This document shows positions 35,007 to 43,581 of a stretch of DNA of 64,000 nt, one piece after another. This DNA comes from Pseudooceanicola antarcticus (GTDB taxonomy: Bacteria > Pseudomonadota > Alphaproteobacteria > Rhodobacterales > Rhodobacteraceae), in the NCBI RefSeq assembly GCF_900215355.1, contig NZ_OBEA01000001.1, positions 62,001-126,000 on the forward strand, given 5' to 3'. How positions within the stretch are numbered: the first letter of the stretch is position 1; every line of letters starts with the position of its first letter. Position numbers and translations under genes: made by a program. The notes beneath the pieces are model-generated. The model made no database searches, was not told where the DNA came from, and saw only the letters and a program-made list of their open reading frames with translations.

Positions 35007-35941
35007 ATCTCTCCGTCTTCCCAGAGCCAGCTGCGGTAGGCCCGTACCAGCTCTTCGGGATGCGAGAGCGGCAGCCAGTGGCCCGCCCCCGGCACCTGCT
35101 TGCTGACCGAGGCCCGGTTCCAGCGCGACAGCACCCCCATGCCATCCAGCGGGATGGCCTGGTCCTCTTCGGCCCAGATCGACAGCAGCGGCAGCCCGGC
35201 CTTGGCGATCTTGCGATGCTCCAGCTCCTGCGGATCGCGCAGGATGCCGCGCAGGGCGGCCAGCACGGCGGGGGTGAAGCCGCGCCACATGGGCTCCTGC
35301 GCCTGCATCCGGGCCTTGGCCTCGGGCACGCCTTCGGCGATGCCGCCACGGGCCGTGCGCCCATGCAGCCAGGGGTACAGCAGGTTGAAAAGCCACTTGC
35401 CGCTCACGCCCGCGTCGCGCATCCAGCGGATCAGCCCGGTGGGGTAGCCGCCCATGCCCGCAGGCGCCACCAGCACCAGCTTCTCGATCCGCTCGGGCCG
35501 TTCGGCGGCAAAGGCGCTGGCGATGGCCGCGCCCATGGAATAGCCGAAGAGCGTCACCGGCCCCTCGATATCCAGCGCCTCCAGCAGATCCGAAAACTGG
35601 GTGGTGAAGAACTGCGCGTCCTGGGCCCCCATGGGCCGGTCGGACCAGCCCCGCCCCAACAGGTCGTAGGTCAGCACGTGATAGCCCATGTCCGCCAGCA
35701 GAGGGGCCGCGCGGGACCAGACATAGCCGGGGGTGGTCAGCCCGTGGACGCAGACCAGCACCGGGTTGCCCGGCTCTCCGTACCAGCGGAAATGGGTGCG
35801 GCCCTGCGGCAGCTCGGCGATCTCGCCGGGTGTCTGCGCCCGCCGCTCACTGACCTTGGGCCGCATGTCCTCGCGCAGGAAGGGCCCCCAGGCCGCCGCT
35901 CCGCCCGCGCAGAGCAGCCAGAGCAGCGGCGCCGCGCTCAC
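35003..35941 (-). CDS. Alpha/beta hydrolase
   Basis: Predicted esterase-like hydrolase of 312 aa with an N-terminal hydrophobic segment (PLLWLLCAGGAAAWGPFL) that may be a signal anchor. It has the oxyanion HG motif (LVCVHGLTTPGYVW), nucleophile GYSMGAA, the acid in WAEEDQAIP and the catalytic His in GAGHWLPLSHP. The GTG start overlaps the stop of the ornithine cyclodeaminase-like gene. It is the last gene in the leftward run from 38636. The longer open frame running into the upstream gene is a shadow and was rejected. Confidence 0.88.
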   Translation of the reverse strand: MSAAPLLWLLCAGGAAAWGPFLREDMRPKVSERRAQTPGEIAELPQGRTHFRWYGEPGNPVLVCVHGLTTPGYVWSRAAPLLADMGYHVLTYDLLGRGWSDRPMGAQDAQFFTTQFSDLLEALDIEGPVTLFGYSMGAAIASAFAAERPERIEKLVLVAPAGMGGYPTGLIRWMRDAGVSGKWLFNLLYPWLHGRTARGGIAEGVPEAKARMQAQEPMWRGFTPAVLAALRGILRDPQELEHRKIAKAGLPLLSIWAEEDQAIPLDGMGVLSRWNRASVSKQVPGAGHWLPLSHPEELVRAYRSWLWEDGEI

Positions 35942-36852
35942 TGCGCCGCGCGCCAGGCGTCGAAGATGTAGCGCGAGACCATCAGGTCCAGGTGCGCCCC
36001 GCCGCCGTTCTTGAAGAGCGTGATGTCCTCGGGCGCGCGGATGAAGTCCTTCAGCCCGTAGTAATCCGCCACCAGATCGTCTCGGGTGATCGCGCCGCTG
36101 TCGAGCGGGATCTGGATCTCGCCGATATGGCCCACGGTGGTGTCGAAGCTGTCGACGAAGATACGGGCACGCTCGAGCGCCGTGTCGTCGGCCTCGCGCA
36201 TGTCGGGGCGATAGGCGCCGATGAGGTCCACGTGCTGGCCGGCGCGCAGCCATTCGCCCTTCAGCACCGGCTCGGTCGACATGGTGGCACAGGTGACGAT
36301 ATCGGCGCGACCCACGGCCTCGGCCAGATCCGCCACGACCTCGATGCCCGGATAGCGGGCGGCCAGGGCCTCGGCCCCGGCCGGCGTGCGGTTCCAGACC
36401 AGGAACTCGGCATTGGGGAAGGCCGCGCCATAGGCCTCGCGCAGCGAGGCGGCGACGGTGCCCGCGCCGACGATCAGGATGACGCGGCTGTCGGGGCGGG
36501 CCAGGCGGCGCGCGGCCAGCAGGCTGTCCCCGGCGGTCTTCCACTTGGTGACCAGGTGGAAATCCACGATGGCCTCGAGCTGGCCCGTGCTGTCCGACAT
36601 CAGGTTCACCGCGCCGTTCACCGCGGGCAGGCCCTGCGCCTTGTTGCCGGGAAAGATCGTCGCCGCCTTCACCGCCACGCCCAGCCCGTCGATCCAGGCC
36701 GAGCGGGTCAGCAGCGTGTCGTCGCGCCGGTAGAGGAAGGTATCCCCGATCTCGGCCCTGGGCAGCTCATGCGCTGCGGCCAGCGCATCGGTCAGCTTCA
36801 GCCAGTCGAGGATCTTTTCGCCCTCGTCGAAGGAGATCTGGGGAATGCTCAT
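35938..36852 (-). CDS. Ornithine cyclodeaminase / mu-crystallin family protein
   Basis: NAD(P)-dependent enzyme family of 304 aa, whose members include ornithine cyclodeaminase, alanine dehydrogenase and ketimine reductases. Features are GNKAQGLPAVNGAVNLMSDS, AARRLARPDSRVILIVGAGT (Rossmann glycine motif), ADIVTCATMSTEPVL, HVDLIGAYRPDMREADD and YGLKDFIR. The substrate cannot be told from sequence. Coupled by overlap to both the HAD gene upstream and the hydrolase downstream. Confidence 0.88.
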   Translation of the reverse strand: MSIPQISFDEGEKILDWLKLTDALAAAHELPRAEIGDTFLYRRDDTLLTRSAWIDGLGVAVKAATIFPGNKAQGLPAVNGAVNLMSDSTGQLEAIVDFHLVTKWKTAGDSLLAARRLARPDSRVILIVGAGTVAASLREAYGAAFPNAEFLVWNRTPAGAEALAARYPGIEVVADLAEAVGRADIVTCATMSTEPVLKGEWLRAGQHVDLIGAYRPDMREADDTALERARIFVDSFDTTVGHIGEIQIPLDSGAITRDDLVADYYGLKDFIRAPEDITLFKNGGGAHLDLMVSRYIFDAWRAAQ

Positions 36853-37478
36853 GCGGCCTCTTCTTCGGTCAGCAACCCTTCGGCGACAAGGCGCGCGGCC
36901 CAGCCTTCGGGGCCCTCGAAGAGATGGGTGCGCCAGCCACGCGCGGCGGCGGCGGCGATATTGTCGGCCCGGTCATCGGTGAAGATGAGCGAGGCCCCCG
37001 ACAGGCCAGAGCCCTCTTCCAGCATCTCGTAGATGCGGGGATCGGGCTTGATGACCTCCATGTGACCAGAGATGTAATCCTGGTCGAATTCGTTCAGCAC
37101 CTCATATTCGGCGGCGGCGGTCCGGTAGGTGCCCTTGCCGAAATTGGTCAGCGAGAAAACCGGGATGCCCTTGGCCCGGAGCGCGCGCAGCAGACGCCAG
37201 CTGTGGGGGATCGGCGGGGCGCACATGGTCAGCCAGTCGGCGTGCCAGGTCAGGATCTCTTCGCGGTACTCGGGGTGATCCTCGGCCAGCCGGGCGGCCA
37301 GCTCCTCCAGGTCGCCGCCGCGATCGACGCGGTCGTTCATCGCGTGCAGATCGACATTGGCGAAGATCTCGCGCCGCCGCTCTTCGCCGAATTTCCGGTC
37401 GTAATGCGCTTCGGGATGCCATTCGACCAGCACGTTGCCGATGTCGAAGACCACTGCCTTGATGGGGGCTTGCGTCAT
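36849..37478 (-). CDS. HAD superfamily hydrolase (subfamily IA)
   Basis: A 209-residue phosphatase-like protein. Motif I is VVFDIGNVLVEWHPEAHYDR, with the first Asp as nucleophile but Gly where the classical second Asp occurs, as in many YihX-like proteins. Motif II is FSLTNFGKG and motif III/IV is IKPDPRIYE with FTDDRADNIAAA. Physiological substrate is unknown. Its stop overlaps the start of the ornithine cyclodeaminase-like gene. Confidence 0.9.
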   Translation of the reverse strand: MTQAPIKAVVFDIGNVLVEWHPEAHYDRKFGEERRREIFANVDLHAMNDRVDRGGDLEELAARLAEDHPEYREEILTWHADWLTMCAPPIPHSWRLLRALRAKGIPVFSLTNFGKGTYRTAAAEYEVLNEFDQDYISGHMEVIKPDPRIYEMLEEGSGLSGASLIFTDDRADNIAAAAARGWRTHLFEGPEGWAARLVAEGLLTEEEAA

Positions 37479-37485
37479 TGAAAGA

Positions 37486-37947
37486 TCAGTTTCCCTTTTT
37501 CGCAGCGCTGCGCAGTGCGGTTTCCAGAGCGCTCAGAAAACGAGAGCGGTCGGCCTTTGTAAAGCCCTTGCCCCCGCCGCCGGCGCCCAGAGGATTGGCG
37601 GCGCGCAGGTCCGCCATCAGATCGCGCATGGCAAGCTGCTGGCCGATGTTCGCCTCGGTGAACCTCTCGCCGTTGTGGCGCAGGCAGGTGGCCCCCGCGG
37701 CGACGCATTTGGCCGCCAGCGGAATGTCACCCGTCACCACAACGTCCGCCGGCCCGGCGCGTTCCGCGATCCACTTGTCGGCCTCGTCCGGCCCCGCGTC
37801 GACGATCTGGTGCCGCACATAGGGGTTCTGCGAGGGCCGCAACCCGCCGTTCGAGACCATCCAGACCGTCACCTTGTGACGGGTGGCCACGGTCTCGGCT
37901 TCGGTCTTCACCGGGCAGGCATCGGCGTCGATGTAGATGGCGGTCAT
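37486..37947 (-). CDS. YaiI/YqxD family protein (DUF188)
   Basis: A 153-residue PIN-domain-like protein of the DUF188 family. Signature sequences are MTAIYIDADACPVKTEAETV, GPDEADKWIAERAGPADVVV, VTGDIPLAAKCVAAGATCL, GERFTEANIGQQLAMRDLMA and FTKADRSRFLSALETAL. Function is unsettled; the acidic patch suggests a nuclease-like fold. Overlaps the nitroreductase gene by four bases and precedes the HAD gene by seven. Confidence 0.93.
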   Translation of the reverse strand: MTAIYIDADACPVKTEAETVATRHKVTVWMVSNGGLRPSQNPYVRHQIVDAGPDEADKWIAERAGPADVVVTGDIPLAAKCVAAGATCLRHNGERFTEANIGQQLAMRDLMADLRAANPLGAGGGGKGFTKADRSRFLSALETALRSAAKKGN

Positions 37948-38636
37948 GTCAGCATCGTCAGGATATCGTCCAGCGGCTTCTTGATCTTTGCCACCGCCGG
38001 GATCGTCGCCGTGGGCGAGGGATGGCCCACGGCCAGGATCATCACCGGCTTTTCATGCTCGGGGCGGTCGCAGAGCTCGTTGAGAAAGCGCATCGGATTG
38101 GGGGTATGGGTCAGGCAGCTGAGGCCCGCGTTGTGCAGCGCGGTGATCAGGAAGCCCGTGGCAATGCCGACGCTCTCGGGGACGTAGTAATTCTTGTAGC
38201 GCACGCCATCCTCGGTCAGCCCGTAGCGCTGCGCGAAGATGACGATCAGCCAGGGGGCCTCTTCCAGGTGGGGCTTGTCGACGCCGGTCCCGATGGGCTC
38301 CAGCGCCTGCAGCCACTCGTCCCCGGCACCGCCGGCGTAGAATTTCTCTTCCTCGGCCTCGGCGGCGGCGCGGATCTGCGCCTTCAGCGCAGGCGCGGCG
38401 ATGGCCGAGAAATGCCAGGGCTGGTGGTTGGCACCCGAGGGGGCGAGACCGGCGGCCGCGATGCATTCGCGGATGACCTCCGCATCGACGGGGCGGTCGC
38501 TGAAATCGCGGATCGTGTGCCGGGTCTTCATCAGCGCGTGGAAGGCCTGGGCGGCCTCCAGCATCTGGGCGTCGCTCTTTTCCTCCCGTGCGGGCAGGGG
38601 CAGCGGCTCGTAGGCGATCTTGCCTGTGCTGTACAT
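37944..38636 (-). CDS. Nitroreductase family protein
   Basis: FMN-dependent oxidoreductase of 230 aa. It carries the FMN phosphate loop TRHTIRDFSDRPVDAEVIRE, SGANHQPWHF, YYVPESVGIATGFLITALHN and VGHPSPTATIPAVAKIKKPL. It is closest in appearance to the subgroup with iodotyrosine deiodinase/BluB-like and unknown-substrate members. It is the first gene of the leftward run and is divergent from a TetR gene, separated by about 120 bases. Confidence 0.88.
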   Translation of the reverse strand: MYSTGKIAYEPLPLPAREEKSDAQMLEAAQAFHALMKTRHTIRDFSDRPVDAEVIRECIAAAGLAPSGANHQPWHFSAIAAPALKAQIRAAAEAEEEKFYAGGAGDEWLQALEPIGTGVDKPHLEEAPWLIVIFAQRYGLTEDGVRYKNYYVPESVGIATGFLITALHNAGLSCLTHTPNPMRFLNELCDRPEHEKPVMILAVGHPSPTATIPAVAKIKKPLDDILTMLT

Positions 38637-38701
38637 GGGGGCCTCCTCCGTAGTGCGGCGGCGATCATCGCAGGTCGCACGGGGGCGTCAATGGCCCCCC
38701 C

Positions 38702-38730
38702 TTGCCGCGCCGCCGTCCAGGCTGCATTAT
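38702..38730 (+). promoter_or_regulatory. Candidate promoter of the TetR gene
   Basis: TTGCCG (38702-38707) and CATTAT (38725-38730) are 17 bases apart, 26 bases before the TetR ATG. The fit to sigma-70 consensus is moderate. The same gap contains the nitroreductase start on the other strand, so the regulator could control both arms. Confidence 0.35.
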
Positions 38731-38755
38731 CCGTCCGTATCTTGGCGGAGGCCAC

Positions 38756-39385
38756 ATGGACACCCAGACAGCGCCGACACGGCGCGGGCGCAAATATGAC
38801 CAGGTTCTCGAAGGGGCGCGGCGCGTCTTCCTGAAGGACGGGTTCGACAATGCCAACGTCGACGAGATCGCCCGCGAGGCGGGGGTGTCGAAGGCCACGC
38901 TCTACAGCTACTTCCCCGACAAGCGCCTGCTGTTCTTCGAGATCGCCCGCAGCGAATGTTCCCGCCAGGCCGAAGCCTCGCAGGGGGTGGTGGTGCCGGA
39001 TCTTCCCGTCGAGGCCCTGCTCATGGGCGCGGCGCGCAAGATCGTCGGCAACCTCGGCTCTCCGATGATGATCTCGATGTTCCGCGTCGCCGCCGCCGAG
39101 GCAGGGCGCTTCCCCGAGCTGGCGAAGGAATTCTACGCCAACGGGCCGCAGCTGGCGCAGCGGATGCTGACCTCCTATCTCTGCGGCGCCGCCGAGCGCG
39201 GCGATCTGGACATCGCCAACCCCGAGATGGCGGCGGCGCAATTCGCCGAACTCTGCAAGGCCGGGCTGATGCCCAAGCTGCTGTTCGGCATTATCGACCA
39301 CGTCCCCGAGGCCGAAGCCGAGCTGGTCGCCCGCGAGGCGGTCGAGACCTTCCTGGCCCGCTATGGTCCGAAAAAGGAAAGCTGA
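38756..39385 (+). CDS. TetR/AcrR family transcriptional regulator
   Basis: A 209-residue regulator. The N-terminal HTH reads QVLEGARRVFLKDGFDNANV, DEIAREAGVSKATLYSYFPD and KRLLFFEI. The C-terminal ligand domain is helical, with the TetR_C pattern around MMISMFRVAAAEAGRFPELA. Targets are unknown; the divergent nitroreductase is the nearest candidate. The stop overlaps the following inhibitor gene by one base (TGATG), so the two proteins are made together. Confidence 0.92.
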   Translation: MDTQTAPTRRGRKYDQVLEGARRVFLKDGFDNANVDEIAREAGVSKATLYSYFPDKRLLFFEIARSECSRQAEASQGVVVPDLPVEALLMGAARKIVGNLGSPMMISMFRVAAAEAGRFPELAKEFYANGPQLAQRMLTSYLCGAAERGDLDIANPEMAAAQFAELCKAGLMPKLLFGIIDHVPEAEAELVAREAVETFLARYGPKKES

Positions 39386-39639
39386 TGAAACGCCTTATCC
39401 TGCCCGCTGCGCTGCTCATGGCGCTGGCAGCCATGTCCCGCGCGCCCGAAACGCCCTGTGGCGCGGATCTCTACGAAGACCTCGTGGGCCAGCAATGGTC
39501 CGATAAGTTGCTGCCCGAGCGTGACGCCCCGGTGCGGGTTCTGCGCCCCGGCAGCGTGGCGACCATGGATCACCGCCCGGCGCGGCTGAACATCCACCTC
39601 GATGACGAGGGACGGGTCAGCCAGCTGCGTTGCGGCTGA
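39385..39639 (+). CDS. I78 family peptidase inhibitor
   Basis: An 84-residue exported protein with signal peptide MKRLILPAALLMALAAMS. The mature sequence has two cysteines (PCGADLYEDLVGQQW at the start, QLRCG at the end) and the I78 pattern VRVLRPGSVATMDHRPARLN and IHLDDEGRVSQL. The family includes a fungal elastase inhibitor. It is co-translated with the TetR gene (TGATG). The target protease is unknown; it might be a secreted enzyme of the same cell or of competitors. Confidence 0.88.
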   Translation: MKRLILPAALLMALAAMSRAPETPCGADLYEDLVGQQWSDKLLPERDAPVRVLRPGSVATMDHRPARLNIHLDDEGRVSQLRCG

Positions 39640-39683
39640 CCCAGAGAGCGGCAGGCCCCCAGGGACCCGCCGCGTCCCGCGGA

Positions 39684-40118
39684 TCAATCCACGCGATAGG
39701 CCTTGTGGCAGGCGCCGCAGGCGCCACCGATACCGCCGAAGCCGGCCTTCAGGCTGTCGACACTGTCGGTCTCAAGCGCCAGCGCGGCCGTTTCAAGGTT
39801 GGCGGCGAAGCCGGTGAACTCGTCCCAGTTGTCCCAGATCGCCGGCGAGGCCTCGGATTCGGGGTCGGTCTCGTTGGCCTCGAACTTCTCGGGGATCATG
39901 GCGGCGGCGGCGGCCAGGGCCGCCTGTGCCTCGCCTGCCTTGGCGGCGTCGAAATCGACCTTGCCCTGCACCATGCCACCGATCACGGCGAAATTGGCGC
40001 GGATGGTGCCCATGAGCTCCATGCGTTCCTTGACCACCTCGTTGGTCACCTCGGCATGGGCGAATGCCGTGCCGGTAATGCCGCACACGGCGATAATTGC
40101 TGCAAGTCTTAGCTTCAT
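39684..40118 (-). CDS. Cytochrome c' (class II cytochrome c)
   Basis: A 144-residue periplasmic haem protein with signal peptide MKLRLAAIIAVCGITGTAFA and a four-helix bundle. The single haem site is near the C-terminus: GGACGACHKAYR (CxxCH, with the following K and R typical of cytochrome c'). These proteins bind NO and CO and are often linked to NO detoxification. The ATG at 40118 has GGAGC eight bases upstream. It converges with the I78 inhibitor gene. Confidence 0.93.
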   Translation of the reverse strand: MKLRLAAIIAVCGITGTAFAHAEVTNEVVKERMELMGTIRANFAVIGGMVQGKVDFDAAKAGEAQAALAAAAAMIPEKFEANETDPESEASPAIWDNWDEFTGFAANLETAALALETDSVDSLKAGFGGIGGACGACHKAYRVD

Positions 40119-40333
40119 TGGAAATGCTCCACGTTGCGATCTGTTCATAGACTACTGCCGCAAGCCTATCCGCCAAGCGGGCTGTTGACGTATCACGAAT
40201 TGTTCAGCCTTTTTCGGTAAGCATCCGCCGATGGACGGGCCAGCTGCCCGAGAAATCCCCGACCGGGAAACCGCCGTACCCGGCCCGGCAAAACCACCTT
40301 GATTTTGCCCTTCGGCAGGCGCAGGCTTGACCC

Positions 40334-40678
40334 ATGAACATGCAGCCCCAAGCCCCGATACCGGGGGTCTCGGCCGACCAGGTGGCCTTTCACCGCACCG
40401 AGCTGAGCGTGATCCTCTCTCTCTACGGTCGTTTCGTGGCCGCGGGCGAGTGGCGTGACTATGGGATCTCCTCGCTGCGCGAGATGGCCGTCTTCTCGGT
40501 CTTCCGCCGCTCTGCAGAATTCCCCCTCTACCGGATCGAGAAACGCCCGAAGCTGCGCAACAAGCAGGGCATGTACGCGGTGGTGGGCATGGATGGGCAG
40601 GTGCTGCGCCGGGGGCATGACCTGAAGACCGTGCTGCGGGTGCTGGAACGCAAGCTGATCCGCTCGGTCGAGGACTAG
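40334..40678 (+). CDS. DUF2794 family protein
   Basis: A 114-residue alphaproteobacterial protein that matches DUF2794 by its pattern VAFHRTELSVILSLYGRFVA, AGEWRDYGISSLREMAVFSV and FRRSAEFPLYRIEKRPKLRN, followed by GHDLKTVLRVLERKL. Function is unknown. It converges with the NlpC/P60 gene, and the two stops overlap by four bases. Confidence 0.88.
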   Translation: MNMQPQAPIPGVSADQVAFHRTELSVILSLYGRFVAAGEWRDYGISSLREMAVFSVFRRSAEFPLYRIEKRPKLRNKQGMYAVVGMDGQVLRRGHDLKTVLRVLERKLIRSVED

Positions 40679-41499
40679 AGCCGGCGCCGCGCGATGACCG
40701 CGTCGTCCATGCGCGCCATCGCCGCCGAGAGACCCTCGTAGGCGACGTTCATGCTGTAGCCATTGGCGTGCAGGATCTGGTCCGGCCCGCTGACCCAGGC
40801 CACGTGGCCCTTCCAGAAAAGCAGGTCTCCGCGTTGCAGGCGGGCGCTTTCGGGCAGGGCCTGACCCAGCTCCGCCGCCTGCATGTCGCTGTCGCCCGGA
40901 CAGGCGATGCCGCAGGCATGGCAGGCCAGCTGCACGAGGCCGGAACAATCGATCCCCCCGGCCCCGTTCGCGCCCCAGAGATAGGGCATCCCCAGCAGCC
41001 TCTCGGCGACCTCGACCGGGTCCGTCTGCGGGCGGCGCCCGATGTTCAGGTGATTGGCGGGGATATGGCCGATGTCGCAGCGCGCCCAGCCCTTCGCCTC
41101 CTCCAGCACATGCACCCCGGCACCGAAGCTCAGCCGGGACCGCGCCATGGAGCGCGCGTTCGGCGCCTCCCAGACCAGGGTCTCGCGGCAGGCCACGCTT
41201 GCATTGGGGGCGGGCTGGACGGCGGGCGCCAGCGCCGCGGTGTCCAGATAGCCGGTGTAGCCGTCGGCCTCGGCCTCGACGAAGGCAAAGCCCTGGTGGA
41301 ACTCGTAGACCCGCAGCGCCGCACCGCGCAGCAGCTGCCGGTCGCGGGCACCGCCCGGCGCATCCAGCAGATCGGCGGCCTCGGCGCCCAGCAGGCGGGC
41401 CTCGCCCTGCAGGTAGGTCACGTCCCCCGCCTGCCCGCGCAGCCGCTCGGCGGCGACACGGGCGTTGGCGGGCCAGCGGCGGTCGCGCGCCGCGCTCAC
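40675..41499 (-). CDS. NlpC/P60 family cysteine peptidase
   Basis: Predicted 274-residue peptidoglycan endopeptidase. SH3-like regions occupy the N-terminal half (VYEFHQGFAFVEAEADGYTG; WARCDIGHIPANHL), and the NlpC/P60 domain the rest. It has catalytic Cys in GGIDCSGLVQLACHACG, His in FWKGHVAWVSGPDQILHANG and a third residue in the same segment. No signal peptide is apparent, as in some gamma-D-glutamyl-L-diamino acid endopeptidases acting on recycled muropeptides. GTG start overlaps the leucyl aminopeptidase stop (GTGA). Confidence 0.9.
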   Translation of the reverse strand: MSAARDRRWPANARVAAERLRGQAGDVTYLQGEARLLGAEAADLLDAPGGARDRQLLRGAALRVYEFHQGFAFVEAEADGYTGYLDTAALAPAVQPAPNASVACRETLVWEAPNARSMARSRLSFGAGVHVLEEAKGWARCDIGHIPANHLNIGRRPQTDPVEVAERLLGMPYLWGANGAGGIDCSGLVQLACHACGIACPGDSDMQAAELGQALPESARLQRGDLLFWKGHVAWVSGPDQILHANGYSMNVAYEGLSAAMARMDDAVIARRRL

Positions 41500-42893
41500 A
41501 GGCTCAGCAGGCCCGGCAGGGCGGCGTGCAGCGCCCGGATGCCCATGCCCGCGCCGCCCTTGGGCCGGCCCGGCAGGGGCGAGGGCACCCAGCCGTAGAT
41601 GTCGAAATGCGTGTAGCGCGTGCCCTGCCCGGCGAAGCGGCGCAGGAAGAGCGCCGCGGTGATCGCCCCGGCGAAACCACCCTTCGGCGCATTGTCGAGA
41701 TCGGCGATGCCGGGTTCGATCATGGTCTCGTAGGGCTCGTGGAAGGGCAGGCGCCAGACCGGATCGGCCACTACCCCGGCGGCGGCCTCCAGCCCATGCG
41801 CGACATTGATGTCATCGGTGAAGAAGGGCGAGAGGTCAGGCCCCACGGCCACCCGCGCCGCGCCGGTCAGCGTGGCGAAGGAGATCATCAGGTCAGGCTC
41901 TTCCTCGGCCCCGTAGGCCAGGGCATCGGCCAGCACCAGCCGCCCCTCGGCATCGGTGTTGTTGATCTCGACGGTCAGGCCATTGCGGGCGGTCAGGATG
42001 TCCCCGGGACGGAAGGCGGGGCCCGCAACGGCATTCTCGACCGCCGGGATCAGCACCCGCAGCCGGATCGGCAGCCCGCGCGCCATGATGATCGAGGCCA
42101 GGCCCAGCACGTTGGCCGCGCCGCCCATGTCCTTCTTCATCAACCCCATCGAGGCGCCGGGCTTCAGGTTCAGCCCGCCGGTGTCGAAGCAGACGCCCTT
42201 GCCGACCAGGGTCAACGCCGGGCCATCATCGCCCCAGCGGATATCGATCAGCCGCGGCGCGCGATCCGGCGCGGCTGCACGGCCGACGGTATGGATCAGC
42301 GGGAAGTTCTGCTCCAGCAGCGCCTCGCTGCCGGTGACCTCGATGCTGGCGCCATGGCTCTCGGCCAGCTTGCGGGCCGCCGCTTCCAGGTCGGCGGGGC
42401 CCATGTCCTCGGCGGGGATGTTGATCAGGTCGCGGGTCAGGGCTTCGCCGGCGGCAATCGCCTCGACCCGCGCGGCGTCGATACCCTCGGGCGCCACGAG
42501 ACGCGCGCCCCTGGCCGGCTGGGTGCGGTAGCGGTCGAAGGTATAACTGCCCAGAAGCCAGCCCAGGGCTTCGACCTCGAGTTGCTCATGGGAGAGATCG
42601 CTGTGCAGCCGATAGGCCCCGGCGGGCAGCTGCGCCGCGGCGGCGGCCAGCCAGAAGCGCCCCCGCAGACGCGCGGCGCCGTCGCCATATCCGGCCAGCG
42701 CCAGCGCGGGGGCCCCGCCCTCGCCCGGCACCACCAGGGCCTGGCCAAGCGCGCCGGTGAAACCCATGGCGCTGGCCCAGGCCGCGGCCTCGGGCTTGTC
42801 CTGCAAGAGCGCCTCGAGCCCCTCGGCCTCGACAAGATAGAGCGGCAGGGCCTCGGTCTCGGACGGCAGGAAGGTCATGATGTCGGGGGTCAT
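41496..42893 (-). CDS. Leucyl aminopeptidase family protein (M17)
   Basis: Two-metal exopeptidase of the M17 family, about 465 aa. It has VGKGVCFDTGGLNLKPGASM (metal ligands and catalytic Lys), KKDMGGAANVLGLASIIMAR, the diagnostic INNTDAEGRLVLADALAYG and LTGAARVAVGPDLSPFF. It probably degrades cytoplasmic peptides and may share substrates with the coupled NlpC/P60 protein in murein-peptide turnover. The ATG at 42893 is preferred; another ATG five codons later is possible. The longer frame upstream is not supported. Confidence 0.93.
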   Translation of the reverse strand: MTPDIMTFLPSETEALPLYLVEAEGLEALLQDKPEAAAWASAMGFTGALGQALVVPGEGGAPALALAGYGDGAARLRGRFWLAAAAAQLPAGAYRLHSDLSHEQLEVEALGWLLGSYTFDRYRTQPARGARLVAPEGIDAARVEAIAAGEALTRDLINIPAEDMGPADLEAAARKLAESHGASIEVTGSEALLEQNFPLIHTVGRAAAPDRAPRLIDIRWGDDGPALTLVGKGVCFDTGGLNLKPGASMGLMKKDMGGAANVLGLASIIMARGLPIRLRVLIPAVENAVAGPAFRPGDILTARNGLTVEINNTDAEGRLVLADALAYGAEEEPDLMISFATLTGAARVAVGPDLSPFFTDDINVAHGLEAAAGVVADPVWRLPFHEPYETMIEPGIADLDNAPKGGFAGAITAALFLRRFAGQGTRYTHFDIYGWVPSPLPGRPKGGAGMGIRALHAALPGLLSL

Positions 42894-42985
42894 CGGAATA
42901 CTCTTGGAAAGGTCAGCTTTGCCCCAGCCTAGTCCAGCGCGCCGTGCCCGCAAGTGCAATCCATGGCTGTCTCGGCGTGACCCCG

Positions 42986-43387
42986 CTAGAGTGTCGCGTC
43001 CTGCAGGTCCCAGATCGCGGTGAGAGAGCGCTCTCCCACCCGCAGCAGCCGCGACAGCGTGGCCGCCAGCGCCACCTGGTCACCAGCGTCGATGCAGCCT
43101 GTCACGTCCTCGGCCACGGCGCAGAGCGCCCGCATCCCCACCTGCTCGGAAATCGCCACCAGAGACCGCGCCGATTTGCGCATGTCGACCATCCGGTCCT
43201 GCCGGTAAAGCCGTTCCGTATGCGACAGCCGCACCGCGATCTCCTCCATCGCGCGACAGACGACATCCTCGGCGCCCACGTCGCCAAGCCGCATGTACAG
43301 GTCCCTCAGCCTGTCCGCATCAAGCCGGACCGGCTCCTCCTGCGTCAGAACCAGGATCTGGTCCACGATCTCACCCCCTTCCACCAT
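42986..43387 (-). CDS. Hypothetical helical protein (degenerate Hpt-like)
   Basis: A 133-residue all-helical protein that I do not recognise as a named family. The central stretch MVDMRKSARSLVAISEQVGM looks like the histidine-phosphotransfer core (HxLKGxA..LGA) but lacks the phospho-accepting histidine; it is followed by an amphipathic helix (LCAVAEDVTGCIDAGDQVAL). The start MVEGGEIVDQIL at 43387 is chosen because the upstream extension is short and atypical. No kinase or response regulator is adjacent. Confidence 0.7.
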   Translation of the reverse strand: MVEGGEIVDQILVLTQEEPVRLDADRLRDLYMRLGDVGAEDVVCRAMEEIAVRLSHTERLYRQDRMVDMRKSARSLVAISEQVGMRALCAVAEDVTGCIDAGDQVALAATLSRLLRVGERSLTAIWDLQDATL

Positions 43388-43581
43388 TGCCCCCACGGCA
43401 GAGGGCACAATCGCCCGTGGAAGTTCCTAAATCCTTGATCCGGTGCGCTTTGGCGTCACGAACTGCCGGGAAAGCTTCAGGCATTTTCCTTCAATTCGCC
43501 GTCAATCGACCCATTCCCGTTTGCCGCGCCCGCCTGTCCGCCTATATTCGCCGAAACGTAAAATCATCAGCGGAGTCCCGG

